A DNA stretch of 64,000 bases from RYN-230 sp963837515 (GCA_963837515.1 CAWINT010000005.1:124001-188000), one strand, 5' to 3'; shown: positions 15,591 to 24,502, counted from the stretch's first letter. The notes: generated by a model not told the origin, from the letters alone. Numbers and translations: made by a program.

Positions 15591-17249
15591 ATGCTTAGCA
15601 CGATGATGGACTTCCCGCTCACGGTCCAGCACATCTTCGAGCATGGCCGGGCCAATTACCCGGACAGCGCGGTTGTCACCAGCGAGGCCGGGGGAATGCG
15701 CCGGATCGAGTTCGCCCGGCTGGCGGACCGGGCCGAACAGCTGGCCGCTGCGCTGCACCGTCTGGGTGTGCGGCCGGGCGACCGGGTGGCCACGTTCGCC
15801 TGGAACAACCAGGAGCACCTGGAGGCCTACTTCGCCGTGCCGGGCATGGGCGCGGTGCTGCACACGCTGAACATCCGGCTGGCAGCCGAGCAGCTCCGGT
15901 ACATCATCGGCCACGCCGAGGACGGCGTCATCCTGGCCGACGCCAGCCTGGCGCCCGTGCTCGGGCCGGTCCTGGCCGGTGATCATGACGAGCTCAAGAC
16001 AGTCCGGCACCTCGTGGTGTTCGGCGACGGCGACCGGTCCGCACTGCCGGAGCACCTCGACTACGAGGAACTGCTCGCCACCGAACGGCCCGGCTACCCG
16101 TGGCCCGAGTTGGCGGAGACCTCGGCCGCGGCGATGTGCTACACCAGCGGCACCACCGGCCAGCCCAAAGGCGTGGTGTACAGTCATCGCTCCACGTTCC
16201 TGCACTCGCTGGGCGTGTGCTCGGGCGAAGCCCTGGCGCTCTGCCAGGAAGACCGCCTGCTGCCGGTGGTGCCCATGTTCCACGGCAACGCCTGGGGGAT
16301 GCCCTACGCCGGCTGGCTGGTCGGCGCGGACCTGCTGCTGCCGAACCGGTTCGCCCAGGCCGGACCGCTGGCCGCGTTCATCGCGACGGAGCGCGCGACG
16401 CTGGCTGCCGCCGTGCCGACAGTCTGGTTCGACGTGCTCGGGCTGGACCCCCGCAGCGTGGACCTGTCCTCGCTGCGGATGATCTTGGCCGGCGGGGCAG
16501 CGGTCCCGCGCAGCCTGATCGAGGCGTACCAGCATCGGTACGGCGTGCGCATGGTGCAAGGCTGGGGCCTGACCGAGACGAGCCCGGTGGCGTCGCTGGC
16601 CTTCCCGCCGAAGAACGCCCCGCCGGAGCGGGCGATCGAGTATTGCTCGACGGCGGGCCGGCCACTCGGTGGTGTCGAGGCCCGCGTGGTGGACGACGAG
16701 GGCCACGCGCTGCCCCGTGACGGCCACTCCACCGGCGAGATCGAGGTCCGCGGTCCGTGGGTGACAGGGTCCTACTACCGGGAGCCGGCGTCGGAGAAAT
16801 TCCGGGACGGCTGGCTGCGCACCGGTGACGTCGGCCGGATCGACGACCGCGGGTTCATCACGATCAGCGACCGCGCCAAGGACGTGGTCAAGTCGGGCGG
16901 CGAGTGGATCTCCACCCTGGACCTGGAATCGGCCCTGCTCACTCATCCCGGCGTCCGGGAGGCCGCGGTCATCGCCGCGCCGGACCCGCGGTGGGGCGAG
17001 CGGCCGCTGGCATGCGTCGCCCGCGCGCCCGGCCAGCCGCCGGTCAGCGCTGAAGAGCTGCGGGCCCATCTGGCCAGCCGGGTCGTGAAGTGGTGGCTGC
17101 CCGGCCAGTGGGCCTTCGTGGACGAAGTCCCCCGCACCAGCGTGGGCAAGCACGACAAGAAACTGCTGCGGGCCCGGCATGCCGAGGGCCACCTGCCCGT
17201 CGTGGCCAGTGGCGACGACGAGCGGGCCGCCCCCGCACCGGCCGGCTAA
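15591..17249 (+). CDS. AMP-forming fatty acyl-CoA ligase, second of PHA-locus pair
   Basis: 552 residues. The P-loop is CYTSGTTGQPKG, then PMFHGNAWGMPYAG (a long/medium-chain acyl-CoA synthetase signature), WGLTETSP, WLRTGDVG, and the catalytic lysine in VGKHDKK. GGGGGTTAA precedes the ATG, which lies two bases after the previous stop, so the two ligases are cotranscribed. The PMFHGNAWG type usually accepts medium- to long-chain fatty acids. The thiolase remnant follows after 25 bases and PHA synthase after that, consistent with feeding acyl-CoA to beta-oxidation and PHA synthesis. Confidence 0.87.
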   Translation: MLSTMMDFPLTVQHIFEHGRANYPDSAVVTSEAGGMRRIEFARLADRAEQLAAALHRLGVRPGDRVATFAWNNQEHLEAYFAVPGMGAVLHTLNIRLAAEQLRYIIGHAEDGVILADASLAPVLGPVLAGDHDELKTVRHLVVFGDGDRSALPEHLDYEELLATERPGYPWPELAETSAAAMCYTSGTTGQPKGVVYSHRSTFLHSLGVCSGEALALCQEDRLLPVVPMFHGNAWGMPYAGWLVGADLLLPNRFAQAGPLAAFIATERATLAAAVPTVWFDVLGLDPRSVDLSSLRMILAGGAAVPRSLIEAYQHRYGVRMVQGWGLTETSPVASLAFPPKNAPPERAIEYCSTAGRPLGGVEARVVDDEGHALPRDGHSTGEIEVRGPWVTGSYYREPASEKFRDGWLRTGDVGRIDDRGFITISDRAKDVVKSGGEWISTLDLESALLTHPGVREAAVIAAPDPRWGERPLACVARAPGQPPVSAEELRAHLASRVVKWWLPGQWAFVDEVPRTSVGKHDKKLLRARHAEGHLPVVASGDDERAAPAPAG

Positions 17250-17274
17250 GGCCGAGCTATCTGGGGAGTGTGTC

Positions 17275-17486
17275 ATGTCAGAGGCAGTGATTGTGGGTAT
17301 CGGCCGGACGCCGATTGGGCGGGCGGTTAAGGGTTCGCTGGTTGATCAGCGGCCTGATGACCTGGGGGCCTTCGTGGTGGATGAGGTGCTCAGGGGGGTC
17401 CCGGAGCTGGACCGGTGATCGGGCTGGAGACGATGTGCGTGGGCGGCGGCCAGGGCATGGCCATGATCGTGGAGCGGCTGTCATGA
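17275..17486 (+). pseudogene. Acetyl-CoA acyltransferase (thiolase) with most of the gene deleted
   Basis: ATG 17275, preceded by GGGGAG, encodes 47 residues identical in style to a thiolase N terminus (VIVGIGRTPIGRA... to GVPELDR) and hits TGA at 17416. Immediately afterwards, in another frame, comes a thiolase C terminus (IGLETMCVGGGQGMAMIVERL, stop 17484-17486). A normal thiolase is about 390 residues, so about 320 are missing, including the catalytic Cys and His. The junction lies at CGGTGATC, where both original ends could have supplied CGG, suggesting a microhomology deletion. The C-terminal stop still overlaps the phaC ATG, preserving an ancestral coupled thiolase-phaC arrangement. Confidence 0.88.
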
Positions 17487-19396
17487 GCCCGCCGCGCGGC
17501 AAGGCGCCGGCCGCCAAGTCGGCGCCAGATGGGCGGCATCCGGTGGCGCCGGCCGCCGGGAAGAAGCCGGGCGGGCAGCCCGGGGCGCCGGCCGCCGGGA
17601 AGAAGCCGGGGGGGCTGCATCCGGTGGCCCGGGCCGGTGAGGACCGGGTGACCGGCGCCGCGGCGGCGCGGCCGCCGGGGGTGGCGGTGGCGCGGCCGCC
17701 GGGGGTGGCGGTGGCGGGGCCGGGGTTTGCTGATGGTGCGGCCCGGCTGGCTGGCGGGGCTGATTGGCTGGGTGGGCTGTCCGCCGGGTCGCTGCTGCGT
17801 CATGTGGCGGGTGGGCTGCGGGTGGCTGGCGGGCAGGCGGCCCGGCAGCCGCGGGTGTGGCTGCGGGCCGCGCCGGTGCTGGCGCATGAGCTGCTGCTGA
17901 TCGGTACCGGGAGGTCGCAGGTGGCGCCGGAGAAGGGGGATAAGCGGTTCAGTGACCCGGCGTGGCAGCAGAACCCGTTCTTCCGGGCGCTGATGCAGAC
18001 CTACCTGTATCTGGGGTCGCGGGCCGACCCGGTGGTGGAGGCCAGCGGGCTGGCGGGGATGAACGCTGAGCGGGCGCGGTTCGCGCTGGTGCTGGTGCGG
18101 GAGGCGCTGGCGCCGACCAACTTCCTGGTGACCAACCCGGCGGCGCTCAAACGCTGTTTCGACACCGCCGGTGCCAGCGTGGCCAGGGGGGTGGTCAACT
18201 GGGCTGGTGATGTGCGGCACAATCACGCGATGCCGTCCATGGTGGACCTGCGGCCGTTCAGGATCGGGGAGAACATCGCGGCGAGTCCCGGCGCGGTGAT
18301 CCACCGCACCGCCGTGTTCGAGCTGATCCAGTACACCCCGCAAAGCGCCACGGTGTACCAGCGGCCGGTGCTGATCGTGCCGCCGCAGGTGAACAAGTAC
18401 TACGCGCTGGACCTGTCGCCGGGCCGCAGCATGTATGAGTACCTGCTGGCCCACGGCATCCAGGTGTTCGGGATCAGCTGGCGCAACCCGGGGCCGGCGC
18501 AGCGGGACTGGGACTTCGACACCTACGTGGCGGCCACCCTGGAGGCCATCGACGTGATCCGCGAGGTGAGCGGCTCCCCGGATGTGAACACGATGGGCGG
18601 GTGCCTGGGCGGGATGACCGTCGCGCTGGCCGCTGCGCACCTGGCCGCGGCCGGGGACACCCGGATCAGCTCCGCGACGATGACCGTCACGCTGCTGGAC
18701 ACCGCGTCGTCTGAGGGGCGGATGTTCCTGTTCGCGACACCGCGGGCGCTGGCCGCCGCCAAGCAGGTGTCACGGCCGCGGGGGGTGATCGAGGGCTGGC
18801 AGATGTCGCAGATGTTCGCCTGGCTGCGCCCCAACGACCTGGTGTGGAACTACTGGGTGAACAACTACCTGCTCGGCCAGGACCCCCCCGCCTTCGACAT
18901 CCTGGCCTGGAACGCCGACGCGACCCGGCTCAGCTCCCGGTTCCACCGCCAGCTGCTCGACATGGTGGCCGGCAACCAGATGGTCCACCCCGGCGCCATG
19001 ACCGTGCTCGGCACCCCCATCGACCTGTCCGCCATCACCTGCGACAGCTACGTCGCGGCCGGCCGCACCGACCACATCACCCCGTGGCAGACCTGCTACC
19101 GCACCACCCAGCTGGTCTCCGGCCATTCACAGTTCGTGCTGTGCTCCAGCGGCCACATCCAGACCGTGGTCGCCGACCCCGGCCACCCCCGCCTCGGCTA
19201 CTACCTCAACCCGCAGACACCACCCGGCGCCGGGCAATGGCTGGCCGGCGCGCAACGCCACGAAGGATCCTGGTGGGAACACTGGGTGGCCTGGCTGTCG
19301 CAGCGATCCGGCGACCGCATCCCCGCCCCCACCACCCTCGGCAGCACCCACCACCCAGCCACCCAGCCCGCCCCGGGAACCTACATCCACGGCTGA
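17483..19396 (+). CDS. phaC: Polyhydroxyalkanoate synthase
   Basis: 637 residues. The lipase-like box is GGCLGG with Cys374 as nucleophile, Asp530 in GRTDHITPW and His558 in SSGHIQ, the known PhaC triad. FEL..Y.P and the PQVNKYYALDLSPGRS stretch are family hallmarks. The first ~85 residues are unusual: Ala/Pro/Lys-rich with APAAGKKPGG twice and ARPPGVAV-type repeats. It polymerises (R)-3-hydroxyacyl-CoA into PHA granules in the cytoplasm. Single-subunit length and sequence fit class I/II rather than III. The ATG overlaps the stop of the thiolase remnant, indicating coupling to the ligase operon. Confidence 0.93.
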   Translation: MSPPRGKAPAAKSAPDGRHPVAPAAGKKPGGQPGAPAAGKKPGGLHPVARAGEDRVTGAAAARPPGVAVARPPGVAVAGPGFADGAARLAGGADWLGGLSAGSLLRHVAGGLRVAGGQAARQPRVWLRAAPVLAHELLLIGTGRSQVAPEKGDKRFSDPAWQQNPFFRALMQTYLYLGSRADPVVEASGLAGMNAERARFALVLVREALAPTNFLVTNPAALKRCFDTAGASVARGVVNWAGDVRHNHAMPSMVDLRPFRIGENIAASPGAVIHRTAVFELIQYTPQSATVYQRPVLIVPPQVNKYYALDLSPGRSMYEYLLAHGIQVFGISWRNPGPAQRDWDFDTYVAATLEAIDVIREVSGSPDVNTMGGCLGGMTVALAAAHLAAAGDTRISSATMTVTLLDTASSEGRMFLFATPRALAAAKQVSRPRGVIEGWQMSQMFAWLRPNDLVWNYWVNNYLLGQDPPAFDILAWNADATRLSSRFHRQLLDMVAGNQMVHPGAMTVLGTPIDLSAITCDSYVAAGRTDHITPWQTCYRTTQLVSGHSQFVLCSSGHIQTVVADPGHPRLGYYLNPQTPPGAGQWLAGAQRHEGSWWEHWVAWLSQRSGDRIPAPTTLGSTHHPATQPAPGTYIHG

Positions 19397-19479
19397 CCCG
19401 GCAACCACCAGCCCGGGACCCGGCAACGGCCCCCGGGCCGGCCCCGGCTCAGCGACATCTGGCCGACGCGCAGCAGCGG

Positions 19480-21900
19480 TCAGAGCGGGAAGCTGCGCGC
19501 CTGCCCGCAGGCCAGCTCGCAGACCTCCCCGCGACAGGCGATCCGGATCGGCGCGAACGGGCCGGGGCCGCTGCTGACCGTGATCGCCTGATCGGCGATG
19601 GCCACGGTGACCGTGTGGTCGTGGTAGTGGATGGCGAACTCGGCGCTGCCCAGCGGGGCGGGCCAGCAGGGATCCAGCTGGAGCACGCCGTCGCGGCCGT
19701 CCACCCCCGCGAAACACCGCTGGACCAGGTTGACCGTCCCGGCCATCGCCGCCAGGTGCACGCCCTCGGCGGTGGTGCCCTGCTGGAGGTCGGCCACGTC
19801 CCCGCGGAGCGCGTCGGCGAACCGGCCGAGCGCGTTGTCATGGTGGGCCCGGGCCAGCACCCAGGCGTGCACCAGGGCGCTGAGCATCGACCCGTCGGAC
19901 GTGCGCGCCAGGTAGTAGTCGATCGTGTCCGGGACCCGGTCCGGGGACCAGTCATACCCCAGCAGCTGCAGCAGGTCGCTCAGATCGGCGGCGGACAGCA
20001 GGTACAGGAGCATGAGCACGTCGGCCTGCTTGCAGACCTGGTAGCGGTTCGGGCTGTCGCCTTCCGCTTCGAGGATCCGGTCGAGCCGCCGGATGTTGCC
20101 GTACCGGGCGTGGTAGTCCTCCCAGTCGAGTTCCTTGAGCTGCTCGTAGCCCTCGAACTGGCTGATGATCCCGCCGTGGAACGGCACGTACATGCGCCGC
20201 GAGATGTGCTCCCATCGTTCCAGCTCGGGGGCGGCCAGCCCCAGCGTCCCGGTCAGCTCGCCCCGGCGCTGCTCCGGCAGCGCGTCGAGGATGTCCACGG
20301 CCCGCAGCAGCAGCCAGGCCGTCATGATGTTCGTGTAGGCGTTGTTGTCGATCCCGGCGGCGGGGGAGTCCGGGTAGCCGGTGTGGAACTCGTCCGGCCC
20401 GACCACGCCGCGGATGGCGTACCGGTTCAGCGTGGGATCGTAGCTGGCGAGGCTGGCGAAGAACCGGGCGATCTCCAGCATCATCTCGGCGCCGTAGCGG
20501 GTCAGGAAGTCCAGGTCGTCGGTGCACTGGTAGTACTTCCAGACGCTGTAGGCGACCGCGATGCCGACGTGGCGCTGCAGGTAGGTCGTGTCCGGCAGCC
20601 AGCGGCCGGATTGCGGGTTCAGGTGCATCAGCGCGCTCTGCTCGGTCCCGTCGCTGCCGGACTGCCACGGGTACATGGCCCCGGCGTACCCGGCCTGGGC
20701 GGCTGCCCGCCGGGCCGCGGGCAGCCGGTGGTAGCGGTACTGCAGCAGCGACCGGCTGAGCTCGGGCACCCGGAGATTCAGCACCGGGAACACGTACAGG
20801 TCGTCCCAGAACACGTGCCCGCGGTACGCCTCGCCGTGCAGTCCCCGGGCCGGGATGCCGACGTCGCGGTCGATGCTGTGCGGCCCAGCCGTCTGCAGCA
20901 GGTGGAACGTGTGCAGCCGCAGCAGCGGCAGCACCTCGTCGTCCTCGCCGTCCCGCAGCCGCAACGGGAACTGCGCCCACAGCTGGTCCCACGCGAGCAC
21001 GTGCCCGGTCATCAGTTCGTCGAAGCAGCCCACCCCGGCCAGCCAGCCGGCCGCGGCCCGGCCGGCCTCGGAGGTGGCCCGGTCCCGGGAGGTGGCGACC
21101 GACACGATCTTTTCCACCACTACTGCCTCTCCACCGGCCGCCTCCGCGGTCAGCTCCGAGCCGATCCGGCCGGGGCGCTCGGTCACGACCCGCGCCGCGG
21201 TGGCCGCGCCCTGGCCCCGCACCCGGGTGCGCGCCGCTTCCGCGATCCGCACGTGCGACTGGCTCGTCTCCACCGTGAGCAGCATGGTGTCGTCGGCCGG
21301 GCAGCCCGTCGCGACCGGCAGCAGGTGACGGCTGGCCAGCTCCCGGTACCGCGGGACGCCGTCGTTGGTCACCGTGCCGTCGAGTTCGGACCGGATGCGC
21401 AGCTGCCCGGACCAGTTTTCCGGCACGATGGTCAGCTGGATCGCGGCCAGGTGCGCGGCCCCCATGTGCACCAGCCGCCGACTGGTCACCCGCGTCTCGT
21501 GCCCGAGGCGGTCCCGGACCCGGCGGCGCCAGACCAGCACCCCACGGCGCAGGTCGAGTTCGGTGCACTCATCGAGCACCTCGACACCGTCGCTGCCCAG
21601 CCACGGGCCGTCCCCCGCCGCGAACGTCAGCACGAGCCAGTTGGGCGCGTTGACCATGCTCTCGTTGCGGGTCACCCGGCCCGCGATCACCGTCTCCAGC
21701 TCGTTGAAGCACCCGGCGATGTAAGTACCCGGGTAGTGCACGCCGTCGGCGGATGACTCCGCCGCGGCCCCCCGGGTGGCGAAGTAGCCGTTGCCCAGCG
21801 TGCACAGCGCCTCGCGGAGGCCTTCCTGGTGCGGCGCCACGCGGCCGTAACGAAGCGTCCAGTTCTCCACCGAGCCGGGTCTTGCGTCTTCAGCGATCAT
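19480..21900 (-). CDS. GH65 glycoside hydrolase / phosphorylase (trehalose, kojibiose or maltose type)
   Basis: 806 residues from the ATG at 21900; the frame runs on to 22014 without family similarity. N-terminal beta-sandwich (residues 10-270), linker, then an (alpha/alpha)6 barrel with HVFWDDLYVFP and the general acid Glu504 in GVVGPDEFH. QVCKQADV and the phosphate-site region HAWVLARA/GTTAEGVHL fit GH65 phosphorylases, which split an alpha-glucoside with phosphate to beta-glucose 1-phosphate. Linkage cannot be assigned from sequence. No beta-phosphoglucomutase gene is adjacent, which is unusual for the family. It is convergent with phaC across 83 bases. Confidence 0.85.
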   Translation of the reverse strand: MIAEDARPGSVENWTLRYGRVAPHQEGLREALCTLGNGYFATRGAAAESSADGVHYPGTYIAGCFNELETVIAGRVTRNESMVNAPNWLVLTFAAGDGPWLGSDGVEVLDECTELDLRRGVLVWRRRVRDRLGHETRVTSRRLVHMGAAHLAAIQLTIVPENWSGQLRIRSELDGTVTNDGVPRYRELASRHLLPVATGCPADDTMLLTVETSQSHVRIAEAARTRVRGQGAATAARVVTERPGRIGSELTAEAAGGEAVVVEKIVSVATSRDRATSEAGRAAAGWLAGVGCFDELMTGHVLAWDQLWAQFPLRLRDGEDDEVLPLLRLHTFHLLQTAGPHSIDRDVGIPARGLHGEAYRGHVFWDDLYVFPVLNLRVPELSRSLLQYRYHRLPAARRAAAQAGYAGAMYPWQSGSDGTEQSALMHLNPQSGRWLPDTTYLQRHVGIAVAYSVWKYYQCTDDLDFLTRYGAEMMLEIARFFASLASYDPTLNRYAIRGVVGPDEFHTGYPDSPAAGIDNNAYTNIMTAWLLLRAVDILDALPEQRRGELTGTLGLAAPELERWEHISRRMYVPFHGGIISQFEGYEQLKELDWEDYHARYGNIRRLDRILEAEGDSPNRYQVCKQADVLMLLYLLSAADLSDLLQLLGYDWSPDRVPDTIDYYLARTSDGSMLSALVHAWVLARAHHDNALGRFADALRGDVADLQQGTTAEGVHLAAMAGTVNLVQRCFAGVDGRDGVLQLDPCWPAPLGSAEFAIHYHDHTVTVAIADQAITVSSGPGPFAPIRIACRGEVCELACGQARSFPL

Positions 21901-22130
21901 GGCGGCACCTGCCGTAGTCCGGAGCCAGTAATTCGCCTGGCCACGCCGAGGCGCCACCAGCTGCGGACATCCGGCTGATTCACGGGTCCTAGAGCCAGGC
22001 TGGCACGGCAGCACCCGGCGCCGGCAGCGACCTCCGCCCCGCGAAGACCGCCGAAAGTCCTGGCCCCGCCAGGTGGGCTGGCCTCGCCGGGTGGGCCCGG
22101 GACGAGACCGCGGTCAGGCCCGGCCGTGCG

Positions 22131-22793
22131 CTACCGCGCCAGCCCGGACGGCAGCAGGCCGGCCTGCTGGGCCAGCCGGACGGCCTCGCCCCGGTGGCTC
22201 ACGCCCAGCTTGCGGAAGATGCTCTTGAAATGGGACTTGACCGTGTTCACCGAGACGTACATGCTGGCCGCGATCTCGGCGGTGTTCAGCATCCCGGCGG
22301 CGTAGCCGAGCACTTCCCGTTCCCTGGCACTGAGCGGTTCCAGGACGCCCGGCCGGGCCGGGCCCGGCGTGGCGGCCCGCGCGGGGCCGGGGGCGCCCGG
22401 GCCGAACAACTGGTGGAAGCCGTCGGCCAGCGCCGCGTCCTGCCGCAGTACCGGGTTGATCCAGCCTCCTTGCAGGGTGATGGACAGCCGGAGCTGCTCC
22501 CGGCCGGCCAGCCGGAGCGCCTCCTCCAGTGACCGCCGGACGGCCGCAGCCTCGCCGCGGCGGCAGGCCAGTTCGGCGTCGAGCAGCCGCGCCTCCAGCC
22601 GGAGGTAGCCGGGGAGGTCCCGTTCCCGGCCCGGCGCCTGTCCGGCCGCCTGGCGGGCGGAGGCCAGGTCGCCCGCCGCGAGCAGCGCCTGCGCCCGCGC
22701 GACGGCCGAAAGCTTGGCCCGGAGAACGGGGCCGTCTCCCAGCGGCGTGACATACAGCGGCGCTAGGCCGGCATCCGCAGGAGCTGCCCGCAT
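22131..22793 (-). CDS. LuxR-family regulator, shortened LAL type (HTH plus C-terminal helical part)
   Basis: 220 residues. The C terminus (~150-215) is a GerE/LuxR helix-turn-helix: LSAREREVL, TAEIAASMYVSVNTVKSHFKSIFRKLGV. Residues ~20-125 are alpha-helical and look like the last TPR-like part of large MalT/LAL regulators. The ATPase and most of the repeat domain are absent and there is no receiver domain. It could be a stand-alone small regulator or a truncated one. The ATG at 22793 has GGGGGG seven bases upstream; an in-frame ATG at 22886 would add 31 residues across an inverted repeat. It opens the left stress-gene block. Confidence 0.8.
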   Translation of the reverse strand: MRAAPADAGLAPLYVTPLGDGPVLRAKLSAVARAQALLAAGDLASARQAAGQAPGRERDLPGYLRLEARLLDAELACRRGEAAAVRRSLEEALRLAGREQLRLSITLQGGWINPVLRQDAALADGFHQLFGPGAPGPARAATPGPARPGVLEPLSAREREVLGYAAGMLNTAEIAASMYVSVNTVKSHFKSIFRKLGVSHRGEAVRLAQQAGLLPSGLAR

Positions 22794-22860
22794 CGCACAT
22801 CCCCCCGTCTGCGCGGCCTGGCCATGATTCTCCGGCTGGAACTCTTCTTCACCACAACAG

Positions 22861-22882
22861 CCCTGAAGAGTGATTTTCAGGG
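22861..22882. promoter_or_regulatory. Inverted repeat upstream of the LuxR-type gene
   Basis: CCCTGAA (22861-22867) and TTCAGGG (22876-22882) form a perfect 7-bp dyad with an 8-base spacer, 68 bases upstream of the preferred ATG at 22793. Dimeric LuxR or other HTH proteins bind this kind of site, so autoregulation is possible. Confidence 0.45.
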
Positions 22883-23074
22883 CCATCGGTGCCTAGTGCA
22901 TCGGTCGTTGGTCCCGGCACCGGCGGTTGCCCCGCTGGTCCCGGCACCGGCTGCGCCGCTGGCCCGCGCCGGGCTGGCGGTGGGCCGAGAGCCTGATTCA
23001 CCCCCCGCGGGTGGCTGTTCGCGGGCCGGGCGGCCGCATGCTGAATCCGTCAGCGCGCCACCCGACGCGCACGG

Positions 23075-23290
23075 ATGCGGATGGCTCAGATGTCAGGTGA
23101 CTTCTTCGAGATCCGGGTCGCAGGGATCCTGCCGCCCGAGGCGTTGCTCGACTACGAGTCCCTCACGGTCAGCAAGCAGTCGGCGGTGACGGTGCTGGAC
23201 GGCCCGTTGCCCGACCAGGCCGCGCTCAGCGGCCTGCTGGCACGGCTGGAGTTGTTCGGCGCGCGGCTACTGCTGGTTCGACGTCACTGA
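23075..23290 (+). CDS. Conserved small actinobacterial protein
   Basis: Up to 71 residues (ATGs at 23075, 23081 and 23090). The pattern FEIRVAGILPPEALLDYESLTV...TVLDGPLPDQAALSGLLARLELFGARLLLVRR matches a small protein common in actinomycetes, often next to regulators or acyl-CoA genes, with the fixed phrase GP..DQAAL.G.L. It predicts a compact alpha/beta fold. Function unknown. It diverges from the LuxR-type gene. Confidence 0.65.
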   Translation: MRMAQMSGDFFEIRVAGILPPEALLDYESLTVSKQSAVTVLDGPLPDQAALSGLLARLELFGARLLLVRRH

Positions 23291-23362
23291 GGCCGGCGTG
23301 ACCGAGCCCGGCGTCGCCGTCCTCAGCACGGCGGCGCCGGCCCGGCCCGGAGGCGGCAGGGA

Positions 23363-23791
23363 TCAGGCCGCGAGGTTGCCGCGGCTGCCGTAGGCGCAGA
23401 GCCCGTAGAGCGCGACCACGTCGATGGTGATGATCACCAGGGCCCAGAGCGGGTACGCCGGGATGAAGAACATCATGGCGATGGCGCTGAGACCGACCAC
23501 CGCGACCCCGAACCAGCGGGCGAGCTGGTTGCCAGCCATCACGCCGAAGGCGGCCAGGACCTGCAGCGCGCCCAGGATGAGCGTGACCCAGCCCCAGCTG
23601 CGCAGGTCGCCCACCACGTAGTGGGCACCGGCCACGAAGACGTGCGAGTTCGCGACGGCGGCGATCCCGTCAATCAGGTTGAAGATTCCGACCATGCCGA
23701 GCACGACGGCCGCGAAAATCACCAGGCCGTAGCCCTCTGCGCGGTGGTGCCCACCGGTGCCCTTAGCCGGCTTGAGCGTTGCGGATGTCAT
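23363..23791 (-). CDS. DUF7144-type four-helix membrane protein
   Basis: 142 residues. After a 20-residue polar N terminus there are four hydrophobic segments: VIFAAVVLGMVGIFNLIDGIAA, a second around GWVTLILGALQVLAAFGVM, a third VAVVGLSAIAMMFF and a fourth LWALVIITIDVVALYGLC. FNLIDGIAA, LRSWGW and the final VVALYGL are recurring phrases in this family, which is frequent near universal-stress and hypoxia genes in actinobacteria. GGCGGAG precedes the ATG at 23791. A DosR-like palindrome lies 142 bases upstream. Confidence 0.78.
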   Translation of the reverse strand: MTSATLKPAKGTGGHHRAEGYGLVIFAAVVLGMVGIFNLIDGIAAVANSHVFVAGAHYVVGDLRSWGWVTLILGALQVLAAFGVMAGNQLARWFGVAVVGLSAIAMMFFIPAYPLWALVIITIDVVALYGLCAYGSRGNLAA

Positions 23792-23815
23792 CTCCGCCCC
23801 CAATCTCAGGCTAAC

Positions 23816-23831
23816 CGAAGCGTCCGCTTCG
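23816..23831. promoter_or_regulatory. Perfect 16-bp palindrome just upstream of the DUF7144 gene
   Basis: CGAAGCG-TC-CGCTTCG lies 25-40 bases before the ATG at 23791. It is either an operator or a 5' leader hairpin. It is different from the GGGAC-type boxes nearby. Confidence 0.45.
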
Positions 23832-23932
23832 GGCCTGTTCCTTGCCGGGCCCGGGTGGTCCGGAGCCACGCCACCGGCTGCAGACCTGGACCCGCTACCA
23901 ACCATGCTCTCCAGCACGGCGCGGGAGCTCCA

Positions 23933-23946
23933 GGGACGGACGTCCC
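23933..23946. promoter_or_regulatory. DosR-like palindrome 1 (GGGAC-GGAC-GTCCC)
   Basis: Exact GGGAC-N4-GTCCC, the core of the mycobacterial DosR box. It lies 142 bases upstream of the DUF7144 start (minus strand) and downstream of no plus-strand gene, so the minus-strand gene is the natural target. Confidence 0.5.
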
Positions 23947-24055
23947 GGTGCTCCGGGCCAACCGGCCGGGCCGTTCGGCGCGGCGGTGATCCTGGGCCCG
24001 CGAACTCCAGCCCTAACCGGAACTGGACCGGGCTCCCCACTGGACCGGGCGTGGC

Positions 24056-24502
24056 TCAGCTGCCGCCCTCGCCGAAGGCGGTGAGCACGACCAGCGTGAT
24101 GGTCGCGGCGGCGAACACGCCGTGCCCGATGACGACCGGCAGCGGGAAGTGGCGTTCCGGCGGGACCGCGGCCTGGGCGCCGGATGCGAGCGGGGCGGCT
24201 CGCGGCGCCGCCGTCCGGTACACCGTGATCCAGCGGATCCCCATCGTGACCCCCAGGGCGGCCACGACGGCCAGGATCAGCGCGGCGGCCCAGGCCAGCC
24301 GGGCCGCGTCCGTGAGCAGGTACGCCGCCCACAAGGCCAGACCCGTCACGGCCAGCAGCGCGTGCGCGCTGATCACCGGCACCGGCAGCCGGGTGGCCAC
24401 CACCGCCTGGAACTCGCGGTCGTATTCGATGAGCCAGATGGCCAGCAGGTACAGCCCGCCGGTCGCGGTGATCAGCCAGGTGAACAAGGCAGCAACCGAC
24501 AT
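24056..24502 (-). CDS. Small integral membrane protein of unknown function
   Basis: 148 residues from ATG 24502; a GTG at 24538 would add 12. Four hydrophobic segments: FTWLITATGGLYLLAIWLI, ISAHALLAVTGLALWAAYLL, WAAALILAVVAALGVTMGI and VVIGHGVFAAATITLVVLTAF. The polar loop before the last helix carries a conserved-looking His pair (ERHFPLPVVIGHG), which with HALL in helix 2 could bind heme or metal, though that is only a guess. It lies between the DUF7144 and ABC-F genes on the same strand. Confidence 0.62.
   Translation of the reverse strand: MSVAALFTWLITATGGLYLLAIWLIEYDREFQAVVATRLPVPVISAHALLAVTGLALWAAYLLTDAARLAWAAALILAVVAALGVTMGIRWITVYRTAAPRAAPLASGAQAAVPPERHFPLPVVIGHGVFAAATITLVVLTAFGEGGS

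Noticed and set aside
18844..21756. 970-codon plus-strand frame spanning the end of phaC and the GH65 gene
   Set aside because: It crosses two well-supported genes and shows no protein-like pattern; the His/Pro/Arg composition is that of a shadow frame.
22131..22886. The LuxR-type protein as the DosR regulator of the boxes
   Set aside because: It has no receiver domain and its N-terminal part is LAL-like, so it is not a DosR orthologue; a DosR gene would be elsewhere.
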